A DNA stretch of 64,000 bases. It comes from Halocaridina rubra (Eukaryota > Arthropoda > Malacostraca > Decapoda > Atyidae). Position 1 is the first letter of the stretch. Each line of letters opens with the position of its first letter. The translations under genes were made by a program, and so were the position numbers. Location: NCBI GenBank assembly GCA_037179515.1, contig JAXCGZ010022672.1, positions 145,001-209,000 on the forward strand, in the 5' to 3' direction. Below, one piece after another: positions 25,329-37,380 of this stretch. The notes beneath the pieces are model-generated. The model worked only from the letters and a program-made list of their open reading frames with translations, was not told the DNA's origin and did not search any database.

Positions 25329-26600
25329 ATAGGTGAAGAGGGAGAGAAAGATTGTCTGGGCGACCTTGAAATGCGTTGCGGTCTACACCCAAATGGTTTG
25401 GGAAAGAGGGACTTCTTTCCTTCCAACACATGAACTGAAAACTCAACAAAAATTAAGTTATCACGGGAGTATTCTTGCATATAAAAAATATAAATAAATA
25501 AATAAATGAAAGTGAACAAACACCAGCAATAACTATTGGTAGAGTTTTACGTTTATTGCCGGAGGGCTATTTTTATCCCCCAACTAACAAAAAGAAGCAA
25601 AAGAAATTAGCGCACAACTGCAGAAACATCGAAGCATATCCTTCCCATCCTTTACCCCCCTCTCCCCAGTGATGACACCCTGAATAGGGCTAAGAGAGTT
25701 CACTCGATGCCGTCACTATTCTTCCCCCACCTATCCTATCCCATCCTAAGAAGAAGAAGAAGCATAAATCCATTCCTTTATGTTTAATATTGGAAAGGAC
25801 TTTACTGAAATGAGCATACACATCCTTGTCTATTATGACAGTCTTTTCTCTTCCTATAAATCAGAGGGTTGAGTCAAAGCACACTCTCGATATAAGCCAA
25901 GATACACCTGATGAAATCAAAGCAAAATATTACAACCATATATGATAATATCTCTACTACTATCAACAAAAGTACAGTTATCTTTTCTTAATAAACAACT
26001 TAAAAGGAATTAAGTATTAATATTTTTAAATTTCAAACTCAACATATAAGCTCTGAGAATCTCAGTTATCTTAATTAGCTCAATGGTAATTATAAATTTC
26101 ATGACAATGATAGTAATTAACAATAATTATCTCTAGATAATCTTTTTTTTCAAAACTCTCTAATTATAATATATATCAAAAGAATAAAGATATTAAAGAT
26201 TTTTCTTAACACAAAAAAACTATATAACAAAAATGGGTATCTGAAACAATATAAAAAGTTTGTCTCTGTGTATGCAATAATAAAAACAAAAATCATATTT
26301 CATTTGTAACATTAAAGAATGCATTTTGCTTAAGTTTCATAATCTCTTAAGGAGTTGTACATGAACAATTAAAACAGAAAATATATATTCTTCTACTATC
26401 TAAAACTAATCTTTTCAAGTGATGATTCACCAGAACTACCTCGGAAGACAGGGGGAAGTTTGACATACAACTGTTCTGTCTGTTTGTTCATACTTACGCA
26501 CAGTTGGGTATTTTATTACCCGCCTTTTTAATTACTTTGTTTTTCCTACCCCTATGCTGCCCAAGGTTTGCCTTCAGGGCTGCAGCTGACTAGATTTTGC
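23109..26600 (-). other. 3' non-coding region of gypsy element 1
   Basis: About 3.5 kb between the end of pol and the 3' LTR. AT-rich, with a (GA)n tract at 25259-25326 and no frame over ~120 codons apart from those created by simple repeats. This is where an env-like gene or an inserted element would lie, but I recognise neither. Its length is unusual for a gypsy element. Confidence 0.5.
25259..25326. repeat. (GA)n microsatellite
   Basis: About 66 bp of GA inside the 3' region of gypsy element 1. Confidence 0.95.
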
Positions 26601-28012
26601 GGGGAGATGTGCGGATGGGCGCTCATTTCTCCCCTGTTCCTTCGGCTTCTGGATCAACTTCGTCTCTTTCCAATACGGGAAACGGCTGTGTAATATTCTT
26701 GTTGTCGCTTCTCGTCAGCTCACACTCTTTCTTTATGACCAAGCTGGAATGATAGTGGCAAACTTTATCACTGCATAAACCTCTAAGTGTTTTATTATCA
26801 TGTGCTATTTCTAATACTTGATACGGACCTAAATACAAGGGGGACATGTTATGCTGGCGGTTGACGTTTTTAACGTAGACTCTATCACCTACCTTCACTT
26901 CATGCCTCTTCGTACTATGCCTAAGATCATATTCTTTTGCATACCTCTCTTTCTGCTTATCCAGGATGGCCGCCGTAAGTTCATAGGTCTTTCTGGCGGT
27001 ATTTATGACATACATTCGAAGTCTCTCAATATCATACACTAGCAAGAGCTTTTGTTGGGTAAATGTGTCCCAGGGTAATTTGGGATCTTCCCCAAACACT
27101 AGGAAATAAGGGGAGTCTCCGATTGACCTATGATATGCGAAATTTAGGGCCTGTTCCGCTTGTTTCAGGTACAGGTTCCATCCTTGGGGATCAGAGGCAG
27201 CGAGTTGATGTAGCAGTATAATAATGGAGGCGTTTCTTCTTTCTACTAACCCATTAGCTTGCGGCCGATACGCTTGGACCGCTACATGGTTAACTCGCGC
27301 TAACTTACATAAACCCCTGAAAATTTCATTTATGAATTTGCATCCATTATCAGTTCTACTTCTCGAGGAAATCCAAATACTAACATGAGCTGGTGCAGGG
27401 CAATGGTTACTGAGGCCGCATTCTTATCCTTCATCGCATGCGTGAAGGTATATCTTGTGCATTCGTCTGTAAGTACGAAAATGTACGAGTAGCCATCATA
27501 TAATCTGGGCAGAGGGCCTATCAAATCACAATGAATTCTTTCCCATTTAAAACTGCATCGCAGCCAGATTTGGGCAGGTGGGACCATATTATGCTGCCAT
27601 TTGAAGCAATTGCACACATGACAATTTTTTATATACCCTGCAATGTCTTTATACATCCCTTCCCAATAGAATTAGGTACTTAGCAACCGATACATTTTCT
27701 TGATTTCCATATGGCTGGTCGCGGGACTCGTGTGACACAGAAAGAGGGCGTGACCTAGGAACTCCTTGGGAAGTACTGCCGCGTATCCCCCTTCTCTGTT
27801 GTTTCGCTTAAACATTTTATAAAATATTCCCATTTCTATTACGAATTAATTTATTCGGCGTCAAATTTCAGCATGGATTTTGCCGTTTATTCCTTGCAAG
27901 AGTTTCTTCACCTCTCCCCAAACGTATCCCCGTCCTGCTTCCTTATGAGCTCCTCTCGATTCCACCCACAAGTGCCCCCTTACCACTCATTCATACTCTC
28001 TCGCTCACTTGA

Positions 28013-28285
28013 TATGGCTGGCTCTAGAACTAGAGGTCATAGTTTGAAGCTTGGTAAGAAAACTTCTTTGCAGGATGAAAGAAAATACTTTTTCAGTGTA
28101 AGAGTAGTTGATAATTGGAATTCGCTAAGCGAGGAGGTAGTTAATGCTATCTCAATCCATAGTTTTAAGGACAGGTATGATAAGCATCACTAAGTATAAA
28201 ATGGAACCGACCAGGAGACGGGAAGATACGAGCTTTGGGCTCTTTCCCGTAAACACAATTAGGTAATCACAATTAAGTAATCACT
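28013..28285 (+). mobile_element. CR1-like LINE fragment (i) inside gypsy element 1
   Basis: A 3' fragment in the opposite orientation to the other copies nearby: last ~62 codons ([18 protein letters not shown] to DRYDKHH), UTR and two terminal repeats. It is flanked by an imperfect ~17-bp duplication (CACTCATTCATACTCTC on the left, CACTCGTTCATACTCGC on the right), the target-site duplication of the insertion. Confidence 0.8.
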
Positions 28286-29324
28286 CACTCGTTCATACTC
28301 GCAACTTTCACTTTGTCTTTTCTCTCCCTCACTTCCTCCATTCATTCTTTTATTTTTCTTGCAAGGATGCTTTTTCCCCTCACTCTGAAGGAGTGTGTGC
28401 GCGGAATCGGGATCGGCCCCGCAGTTGCAGGACGGTTCGTGTCCACTGTCCGATGACTCGCGTTTCTCATCGAACGGGTAATGGCCAGGGCGGGGACTTC
28501 CCGCACTCCCCTGCTCAGAGCGTCTGCTGCTTTGTTACTCTTTCCAGGTACATACTCAAACCCCTGTATATTAAACTGCACAAGTCTTAGCAGCCATCGG
28601 GAAAGCCTCTGGTTATTTAGCGGGTTTACATACACGTACTTCAAGGGCAGATGATCGCTACGAATTATCACCAGAGATCCAATTAGGAAATATTTATGTT
28701 TTTCTGACTCGAACACGATGGCAAGTGCCTCTCGTTCGATGGTGGAGTATCGCCGCTCAGTGTCTGTGAGCGCCCGGGAAGTGAAACTAATGGGGCAGTC
28801 TCTTTTCTCGTTGTCCACCTGCGATACTACTCCACCAATCGCGACGTTGGAGGCGTCACACGTGACACAGAACGCCCGATCAAATTTAGGATAAGCAAGT
28901 ACTTGAGTAGACATTAGGGATCTCTTTAAAGCTACGAATGCAGCCTCGTGCTCAGGCGTCCAGCAAATCTGGTGCGTATTTCAGAGTCTATCTAGGGGCC
29001 GGGAAATGTCCACGTATTTCTCAATAAATATACGGTAGTACAAGCAAAGTCCAAGAAATTATCTAATAACTTTACAAGTTTTGGGTCTCAAAAACTTCTA
29101 TATAGCTTTTACTTTATCATGCAATACTGCCACACCCACGGACGACAATTTGTATCCAAGAAATTCTACTTCCGCTTTTGAAAAACTGACATTTAGATAA
29201 TTTCACATGCAGGTTATTCTGTCTCAAAGCTTCTAAAACTGAAATGAGGTTCCGGGTGTCTTCATCAAAGGTTTGTCTGATTATTACAAAGCCATCTAAA
29301 TACACTAGCACGGTGCTACCGATG

Positions 29325-30608
29325 AGGTGATTACCTAATTGTGATTACCTAATTGTGTTTACAGGAAAGAGCCCAAAGCTCGTATCTTCCCGTCTCCTGA
29401 TCGGTTCCATTTTATACTTAGTGATACTTATCATACCTGTCCTTAAAACTATGGATTGAGATAGCATTAACTACCTCCTCGCTTAGCCAATTCCAATTAT
29501 CAACTACTCTTACACTGAAAAAGTATTTCCTTACATCCTGCAAAGAAGTTTTCTTACCAAGCTTCAAACTATGACCTCTAGTTCTAGAGCCAGCCATATC
29601 AAAATATCGATCCCTATCCACTCTATCATAACCATGAAGGAATTTAAAGACTGTCACCATATCCCCCCCTCACTCTTCTAGCTTCGAGTGATGGTAAGTC
29701 TAATTCTCTCAGCCTCTCATCATAACTGAGATTGCGTATTCCTGGCACCAGTTTTGTGGCATGTCTTTGAACTTTTTCAAGCTTAGCTATGTGCTTTTTC
29801 AAGTGCGGATTCCAAAAGGGGGCTGCATATTCGAGTTTTGGCCTCACATAGGTTACATAAATATTTCTGAACATTTCCTTGTCCATGTGCCTGAAGGCTA
29901 CCCTTACATTTGATAAGAATGCATATGCTGCCCTTACTATGCCATTTATATGTATTTCTGGAGACAAATCTGCCAGTATGTTTACTCCTAGATCTCTCAT
30001 TTTCTGTCTCTTGAAGTTGTACTCCAGCCACCGAGTAGTCAAGCTTGGGCCTTCTTGCACTTGTACCCATTCTCATTACCTTACATTTTGAAGTATTGAA
30101 TTTCATTAGCCACTTTTCTGACCACTCATGCAGATTATTTAGATCCTCCTGAAGTTCTCTACCATTGTTCTCGTTTTTTACTTTCTTCACAATCTTTGCA
30201 TCATCTGCAAACATATTCATGAATGAATTTACAGACTCTTGTAGGTCATTTACATATACAAGGAACAAAAGTGGCCCTAAAACTGAACCTTGTGGAACTC
30301 CACTACTAACTCTTCTCCATTCAGACACTGAGTGTCTTACTCTAACCCTCTGTTCCCTTCCTTCTAAGTAAGTTTTTATTCATTCCAAAACATTTCCACC
30401 TATTCTAGCCATTGATTGCAGCTTCCTAATAAGTCTCCCATGTGGAACAGTGTCAAGCGCTTTCTGGAAGTCTAGGAATATGCAATCTGCCCACCCCTCT
30501 CTTTCCTGTAAGATTTGGCTTACCTCATCATAAAATTCTAATAAGTTTGTTACTGTTGATCTACCTTCTCTGAAGCCATGTTACCTCACTGACAAAAAGT
30601 TGAAGGAG
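29325..30608 (-). mobile_element. CR1-like LINE copy (h) inside gypsy element 1 RT
   Basis: A 1.28-kb 5'-truncated copy inserted within the RT palm of gypsy element 1, separating SRLMTAVL from VLVYLDGFVII. An imperfect duplication around CTCATGACAGCGGTGCT and CTCATCGGTAGCACCGTGCT flanks it. The RT frame of the insert itself is broken: a deletion of CT near 29997 and an extra C near 29668 shift it. Confidence 0.8.
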
Positions 30609-31943
30609 CACCGCTGTCATGAGTCTGCTAAAATGACTGGGGGCGTTTTTTAACCCAAACGGTAGACAATTGTACTCGTAGAGTTTATTATTTACTGAGA
30701 AAGCGGTCTTTGCTTTACTCTTCTCTTCCAAGACTACCTGGTGGTAATTCGCCAGGAGGTCAAGAGTGGCAAATTACTTAGCGCCGCTGACGTGACACAG
30801 TATATCTTCAATTATAGGGAGGGGAAATTTATCACCTTCAGTAATCAAATTTAGTTTGCGGAAATCTACGCACAGTCGAAGGGCTCCGTCTTTCTTCTTT
30901 ACTACTACAATGGGGCTATGCCAAGGGTTTTTAAATAATCTAATGATGCCCTATTCCTCTAAATCGGCTACCATTCCCTCTAACTTCTTCTCGTATACAA
31001 ACAAAGTGCGGAAAAGTTTTGCAAAGGTAGGAGGATGACTTCCTTTGTTAATATCAAATGACATGAGAGTGCATTCCCCAAAGGGTTCAGAATCTAAAGC
31101 AAAAATATCATGATATTTAGCGAAAAGTTCAGTCATGAAAGTAGAATGCTCTGCAGCGCTCAATCCTCTCGCTAACGACTGCAAATTTGTGACACGTTCT
31201 GGGTCTTCGACGACCCTTATGACATTGACACTAACACTGCCACACTTCTTCGAATTTGGCGACTTTCGTGTTTCTAGGAATAACTAGCGGGATCGGCGAT
31301 ATTTTCACGCACATGACAGTTAATTTCTGCAATCCCTCGGGAACCATTGGCAATATATTAGGAAAAAAAAATCCGCGTACATATCTCCAACAAATTCTGC
31401 GCATAAGGCTCGTGCGCCCGGACTACTCGTGAGGTAATAGCTTCTAAGACACATGCAGTACCGCTCTCAATAATGTCTTCCCAAAGCGTCATAATGTAGT
31501 TATCGCTATCTTCTTTCAACACGCATGCAGACACTGACGCACGAGCGGAACATGAAACTATTTCGCTCTCGTTTACAGTTATGGTAGTTTTCCGCTGTGT
31601 GTTAACAATACTTACTCCCATTTTTACCATGCCCTCGAATCCAATTATTACTTTCGCCTGTTCAATACTTAACTTAGGCAATACAAGGAAGGCACATCAA
31701 AATCTTGTGGGACACCCCTCAAATGCAATCACTGGTTTCACTACCTCTTTAACTTTAACAAAATTTGGGGTATTATTGCCCACGGTAGTTATAACTACTG
31801 AAGTATCTAATTTAGTGATGGGTTCTGCAACAATACTACAGTCAATTAACGATACGGCTGAGCGCGTATCGAGCAAAGCAAATTGGCGGATTCCACCAAC
31901 CGCAATTTCTACTAGCAAGATCCCATTACTCATTAGATAGAAA

Positions 31944-33104
31944 CTACAAGTACTTAGCTGTGCTGAGGAGGTGGTCCTGTGATGTCCACAATTTCCCGGT
32001 CGGGAGGAGCGACGACTCCTTGCCGTTGAGTGTTCGGAACGTTTGCTGGGGGTTCCCGTCGGGGCATAGGGTTGTTTTTTTCACTACTTGCAAAGCTCCA
32101 TGAGTCATTCTCTCGGAGGGGCACTTATCAGCCTGATGTCCGGACCCCAGACAATTGTAGCAGAGTATGTTTGAGTGTGCCGTTTGCACGCACTGCTCCC
32201 ATGGGTGGCCCAGGCTGTAACACTTTGCGCACCGTCCTCCCCTTGCTGCTTGGAACCTCGGTCCTCGGTTGTTTGCCATGGCTGCGACAGGAACCACTTC
32301 CATGTCCAGGAGTCTTTCCTAATCGATTTCCTCTTCCGAGAGACCATGTCCGGGGTGGCTCTCAAACCAATTCACCAGCAAACGCACCAGATCGGGGACC
32401 GGTATGTTAGACTTCAGCAGAAAATGGCACCTCGGCAGAACGATTTGCCACAGGGCACTTTGCACAATGCTTTGCCGCATGTACGTATTATCGGCAATTT
32501 CACCCACTGAACTCGTTAACAATTCGATCCTCTTAGCATACCAATTCAACTGTTCTCCGCGTCTTCGAGAGCTATTTCTAATCTTAGTTATTAGCGTTTC
32601 TTCACTCTGTCGCACTGTGAAATATTTAAGGAACCGATCCTTAAAAGTTTCCCAATGTTTTATCTTTGGCCACTTGTCTTCGCCTATGGTCTCGGCCGCA
32701 AATCTGGTGCACCTTTGTACTACTTCATTAATTCGGTACTCGTCGGTCCACTCGGTGCTTCTCATCCGCAGACCCAAGTGTTTCAGGAAGTCGGCCACGG
32801 GAAATATGCATGGATATTTGAGGCCTCTTACATTTGCGCCATCAAAGTATAATGGGGAATCTTTGACTCGAGGCGCCTCTCCAACAAGAGCACGGGGTGG
32901 GAGCATGGCCTGCTGCGTTCCCTGTGTCACCACTGGGCTCAGAGCGGCAACCTGTTCGTTGATGTTCGAGGCGTCGGTTTCGCTGTTGGTACTGTCGCTG
33001 TCAACCAAGTTCCTTCTCAACGGAGCAGTGTCGGCAGCGGTTTGTAGGCACCGCACGTGCTCCTCCAATTCGAGAAACCTCCGATGTTTGTCCTCGACAC
33101 TCAT
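31944..33104 (-). pseudogene. Gypsy element 1 gag with nucleocapsid zinc knuckles
   Basis: Starts MSVEDKHRRFLELEEHV at 33104, 115 nt inside the PBS. A capsid-like domain (WPKIKHWETFKDRFLKYF) runs to about 32319, where a single in-frame TAG interrupts it (after GHGLSEEEID). The same frame continues into CAKCYSLGHPWEQC and CYNCLGSGHQADKC, two CCHC zinc knuckles. Gag packages element RNA; pol follows in a different frame, the usual gypsy arrangement. The one stop is the only lesion seen in gag. Confidence 0.75.
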
Positions 33105-33219
33105 TTCCTGTATTGGGAGATGAGATAATGGTCCTCTGCGTTTGCCATTCTTTTTTTCTTTGCACGGGTTTCGACTGACATATAAGATTGTCTCTTTTCG
33201 TACGTATTTTGGCGGGAAT

Positions 33220-33237
33220 CGTACAGCGCTGCCACCA
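33220..33237 (-). other. Primer-binding site of gypsy element 1
   Basis: On the minus strand, one base inside the 5' LTR: TGGTGGCAGCGCTGTAC. It begins TGG, so it is complementary to a tRNA 3' end terminating CCA. I did not identify the tRNA. Confidence 0.6.
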
Positions 33238-33238
33238 C

Positions 33239-33926
33239 TGTCGTAGTGTTAATCACTACGTTAATATTAACACCAGAAGGGTGCAAGGTAAGAACAGACA
33301 AGCGGTGGTTTGTTTAACTTATATTTATTTTAGAGTACAACATATACGAAGCCTCAATGCTCCCAACCCTTATGACTATCAAAAACTCTAATCTATTTGT
33401 GCCCCGGGGAAAGTACTGATTAAAACTCCAACTCTCTGACTGCCTCAGGTATTCTTGAAGTACCCCAAAGGGCAGGGTGTGTCATCTAGTACAGTTTTGC
33501 AAATAGGCTTCAGGATCAAAGAGGAATGCCTCCTCTTTGGGGAGGGACTATTTCAACAGGCCTATTGGGCAGAAGAGGGTCTAAATCACCCCAGGCTATT
33601 GGGTATCTCTCCAGGGCATGTACATACGTACGAGTCAAATGTTTGTGTTTCTTGTGGTTTTGGGAATAGAGGGTTTCTTGTCCTTCCCATCCTCTTGAGG
33701 TACTTGATGCCAGATGCTAAGTCCCATGGGTCCAAAAATTTGTCACTTTGACACTTTGGAAAAACATTGACTGTACCCACGAAAAACAATTGGGAGAGTA
33801 TTCAATTTCGCCCTTGATCTTTAGCCTCACATGTTTCTCTTCAGTACTTGTTTCAGGTTTCAGGTTTCAGGTCCTGACTTCAGCAGGACTTCATATTACT
33901 TCAGCGAGACTTCAGATGATGCGACA
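33239..33926 (-). repeat. 5' LTR of gypsy element 1
   Basis: 688 bp. Contains a CAGGTTT triplicate (about 33853-33869) also present in the other LTR. Followed outside by GTAC, the target duplication. Confidence 0.85.
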
Positions 33927-34486
33927 GTACATTGTAGGGATTATATGAATGAACTTATAATTTTGTCAGCTCTGATGCAGATTCATATGCATGATAGCCT
34001 AATTCTTAATATTATAGCCCATATAATGTGAAATTATAATTGAAAAGCGAGGATTTCATGGATGGTGGTTAAGGATTTTAATTAAGATGCCGAGTTAAAA
34101 ATATTTTATGAGAAAGATATTTCTTAGTAAGCTCTTATCCGAAATAAAAACAATGTAGATTAGGCTATGTAGCTTGCTTTCATAGTGTGGCTGGGGAACT
34201 CATAGTTATTAAATAAAAAAAAAGAAAAAGTTATAACCTATCCCAGCTCCAATACGAATTAAAAACAAAATTAGATTATATTGCTGGTTATAATAAGGGA
34301 TTTTGAAAACGTTAACTTACTTAAATGAACACCAGTAGGGTATGTACACGAAACTTCCAGAATTCCAAACAAGAATAACACAGACTCAAATTCTCGGAGG
34401 TTGCGGTTCTACACACTAATCTACTGGTGGATATATAACTGAAAGAATGATTCAAATGGTGTGACGTCATTGCAGTTTCCCACCAA
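33927..34486. other. Interior of the TIR element, right part
   Basis: AT-rich, no ORF. A subterminal CTCGGAGGTTGCGG near 34396 resembles the outer part of the TIR. Confidence 0.35.
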
Positions 34487-34518
34487 ATGCACCAGGCCAT
34501 CTCTCTCAGAGGTTACGA
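34487..34518 (-). repeat. Right terminal inverted repeat of candidate TIR element
   Basis: Inverted partner of 15803-15834; LINE-B resumes immediately outside with TATGCAGCCTTGGCAGTGG. Confidence 0.6.
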
Positions 34519-34690
34519 TATTATGCAGCCTTGGCAGTGGGGGAGGGATGCAACTTGCCAACTTGTCAGAGCAATGATGGAAGTAGTAGCGATAGAAAAA
34601 AGAAACGGATGATATCTTTCAGCAAAAACAAAGAGAATCTAGATTACCAGTAAGAGAAGGGTCATTAATGAGTCTAACTGAGATAAGTAT

Positions 34691-35731
34691 TTGATGAAGT
34701 GTAAAGGCTAACCAACCTTTATTACATTGTTAGGCTAATGAGAAGCTTCCAATTCTATATTATTTATTTAGCCTTACAAGTGGCTACTTAAATTCTAGTT
34801 TCAGAATATGTGTGGATATCCACCGTTGTGGGTGGTCGAGCCTTATTTTTTTTTCCGGCACGGTCAATGATTGATGATGATATTCTCCCTTGAGGGTGCC
34901 CTTCCCTATTTGGCCCGCAGGTGGAGTTGTACCAAACTGTAATGATAATAGAAAACGTAAGTGTTCAGCTGAGGATTATTAATTTACATCAAACCAATAT
35001 TCTTTTAGTGGCTCTGGATAGGTTGAGAAATTGGTTCTCTACCTCATGAACTCATGTTTTGGTGGTAATTGCGAGTTATTACATAGTTATCTGGGTTTCT
35101 GAATATTTATAGATAAAGGCCTTGCTGTCACACCAAATGGCAATAAAAAGAAATAAACTTATGTAACTATTAATACAAATAATTTCTAATACATCTCTGA
35201 CATATATAAATTATATTTAAATACAAATGGCAGTAAAATATACATAAAATATCAAAACTGAACTAAATTAGATAGAGAACATAATACATTATTACAGTAT
35301 AAAACTTCAAACATATCGTGTTGACTACTGACAAAAAGTAGATAATTCTATTAAACAAGTGAACAAAGCAAGATAATTTAAATTATATTAGTTAATAAGT
35401 TTTACAAACACTGCATACTTAATAATTTATATACCTAAAAGTTAGTCAAAACCATTAAAATTTTGTGTTTATAGGAAGATGGTATTTTGTCAGTGCACTT
35501 TGGCTGTGTCATATGAGAACTTCATGCTACAACCTAAATACAAAAGAACTCAGATTATTCATACCATTAATAATATTAAATTCCAAACATTAGCAATAAA
35601 AGAAATAGCAGCATAAAGCAAATTATAAGTAAACGGAGAATCTTTGACGTCTATACTGTCTTAGATATAGGTAAACAAATCGGTCAACTCGTAGTCAATA
35701 TCTTGCCTCATTACTCGTAATCGGTATTTCG
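34691..35731. other. Unidentified ~1-kb insert in the LINE-B copy
   Basis: LINE-B stops at AGATAAGTA (34682-34690) and resumes with CCAGATGTG at 35732. The 1.04 kb between is AT-rich, carries no ORF, and shows no clear inverted or direct terminal repeats by eye; ~14 bp of LINE-B are missing at the junction. It may be an unrecognised non-autonomous element. Confidence 0.45.
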
Positions 35732-36212
35732 CCAGATGTGTTAGCAGTATTCTAAGCAGGGAAGGATAAGACCTTTGTAGATTTTAAGTAACTGTTAGGA
35801 GGAAAAGTATTGACGAAAACGAAATAGAACCCCAAATTTTTTGGATGCAGATTTTGAAGTTTGGATTATGTGATTCCTCCAAGACATGTTGGAGGCTATC
35901 TGGATTCCTAATATGTTAACAGAACTAAGATGGTAAATATCATTAGTTTCAAAGACAATAGGGCTCTCAGGAGGAGAGAAAGATAAATAGATAGCTAGAA
36001 ACTGTGTCACGGAGGCATTAAGTTTAACTAAATTTTAGGAGCCCCATTCAGAAACCTTCTGTAAATTGGAGTTGAAGAAAAAGTGATACGAGACTGATTA
36101 CGAGTAGCTGATGAAGGTTGTGAAAAAGAGCCAGTGGGAAAATGAAGGGTAGAATCGTCACCAAAGGTGTGAAAAAGAGATGAAGATGGGGATTGAAGAA
36201 GATCATTGATGA

Positions 36213-36596
36213 TGTGGTTTTGTGGAGACAATTGTTTTCATTTATGATTTTGTATAATTTGGATCAAGTAACACGGAAGGGATATTGTTTAAAGTTTTTA
36301 GAAGGGGTTTGGGGGTGAAGAGCAGTGCTTGTGGAGTTGTTGAGTTGGTTGAGTTGTTTGACGGATTTGCTTTATTGGTTGAGTTGCATGATGGAATTGC
36401 TTTATTTTTGAGTTGTGGAGGCTTAGCGGGAGCTCCCAGTATAGGTGTTGATTTCTTTTTGCATGTGGTGGTTCAGAGAAAGGGGGCAAGAAGTCAGGTT
36501 TTGAACAGCTGTGAGTGGGCTTTTAGCTTCCAATACGTGCAGGTGGAGTTAAGTTTAGGTAAGCGATATACATTACTTTTTTCTGTCTCGACCACA
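36213..36596 (+). repeat. 5' LTR of gypsy element 2
   Basis: 384 bp, TGTGG to CCACA. Contains repeated TTGAGTTG units (36340-36420) that vary in copy arrangement between the two LTRs. Confidence 0.85.
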
Positions 36597-36623
36597 AGCT
36601 ATCTAGGCTGTCTAAGAATAACT

Positions 36624-37380
36624 ATGGCTGGAAAAGTCAAATTGTGGTGAAATGATGAAAGCATATGATGGCCAAGGTGATGCGGTTGCGTGGCTAAAAA
36701 AGGCCGAGTTGGTTGCAAGATTAGTGGAAATTAAGGATTTAGCCAGTTTTATACCTTTGTGCCTGGAAGGAGATTCGTTGGTTCTGTATCTCAAAATGAG
36801 TAATGATGATCATCTAAATGCCAAAAAGATCGAGAGCAGATTGAAGTTGGCCTTCTCACAAGGGACGTTCAAGTCCTATGGAAGGTTTAGGAAGACGCAC
36901 TGGACAGGTGAGCAAGTGGATGTTTTTGCAAATGAGATCAGGCAATTAGCAGGACTGGCGGGATAGAAGGGAAAGGGGCCGGAGTGGGCCATAAAGCTGG
37001 CATTTGTGACTGGTTTCCCAGATTGGGTCTCCATGGAACTTCAGCGGACAAAGGATGTTGAAACAGTAGATCACTAAGCTAATTACAAGAACTAGAGTGT
37101 TAACATAAGGTGGTGGGGGTCAAAAAGTTGCAACACTTGTGGCCAGAGGACTGTCATTGATGGTGTGTCAGCAAAGGTCCCAGTTGTCGGGAGTCTTGCC
37201 ATCACAAGGTCAGCAAGGGGGCAGGAAAGAAGAAAATAAGATGTTCAAGGTTCACTGTCACAGGTGCGGTGGGCCTCATATGGCAAAAGAATGCAAGGAG
37301 CCACAACCACCCATAATGTGCTTCAAGTATGGGAAGGAAGGTCATATTGCAAGCCGCTGCAAGCAGGGAAAAAGGTAAGG
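36624..37380 (+). pseudogene. Gypsy element 2 gag with zinc knuckles, broken
   Basis: ATG at 36624 (MAGKVKLW), then a shift into MKAYDGQGDAVAWLKKAEL and CLEGDSLVLYLKMSNDD, the capsid-like part, stopping at 36966. Near 37258-37370 lie CHRCGGPHMAKEC, a CCHC knuckle, and CFKYGKEGHIASRC, in which the second Cys of the knuckle is replaced by Tyr. Stops and frame changes separate the parts. Confidence 0.65.

Larger units (their letters stand above)
26623..31933 (-). pseudogene. Gypsy element 1 pol (protease, RT, RNase H, integrase), broken
   Basis: Protease near 31933-31850 has ALLDTRSAVSLID, where the catalytic DTG/DSG is DTR. The RT (31184-30609 and 29324-28920) has RLCVDFRKLN, CLPFGLKNAPSHF and VYLDGFVII, where the usual YLDD box is changed to YLDG. 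RNase H (28914-28400): CDASNVAIGG, SIEREALAI-like block, DHLPLKYV and PGKSNKAADALSR. The integrase has the H/C zinc region (HMEIKK...CHVCNCFKWQH), CDLIGPLPRLYDGYSYIF, a MDAN block, and NGLVERRNAS; the C-terminal tail (27099-26623) has VGDRVYVKNVNRQHNMSP. Several stops and frameshifts plus two CR1 insertions make it inactive. Confidence 0.8.
22422..33926 (-). mobile_element. Ty3/gypsy LTR retrotransposon 1, complete with nested CR1 copies
   Basis: Transcribed on the minus strand. LTRs at 33239-33926 (5') and 22422-23108 (3'), both with TGTCG...CGACA-type ends (first base G/A variable), flanked by a 4-bp GTAC duplication (22418-22421 and 33927-33930). Order 5'-3': PBS, gag with zinc knuckles, protease, RT, RNase H, integrase, then ~3.5 kb of non-coding sequence before the 3' LTR. 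About 40 LTR differences by eye (~6%). Carries CR1 insertions at 29325-30608 (-) and 28013-28285 (+). Confidence 0.85.

Noticed and set aside
32030..33123. Plus-strand frames of up to 239 codons across the gypsy 1 gag
   Set aside because: Shadow of the minus-strand gag, whose zinc knuckles and capsid motifs define the real coding strand.
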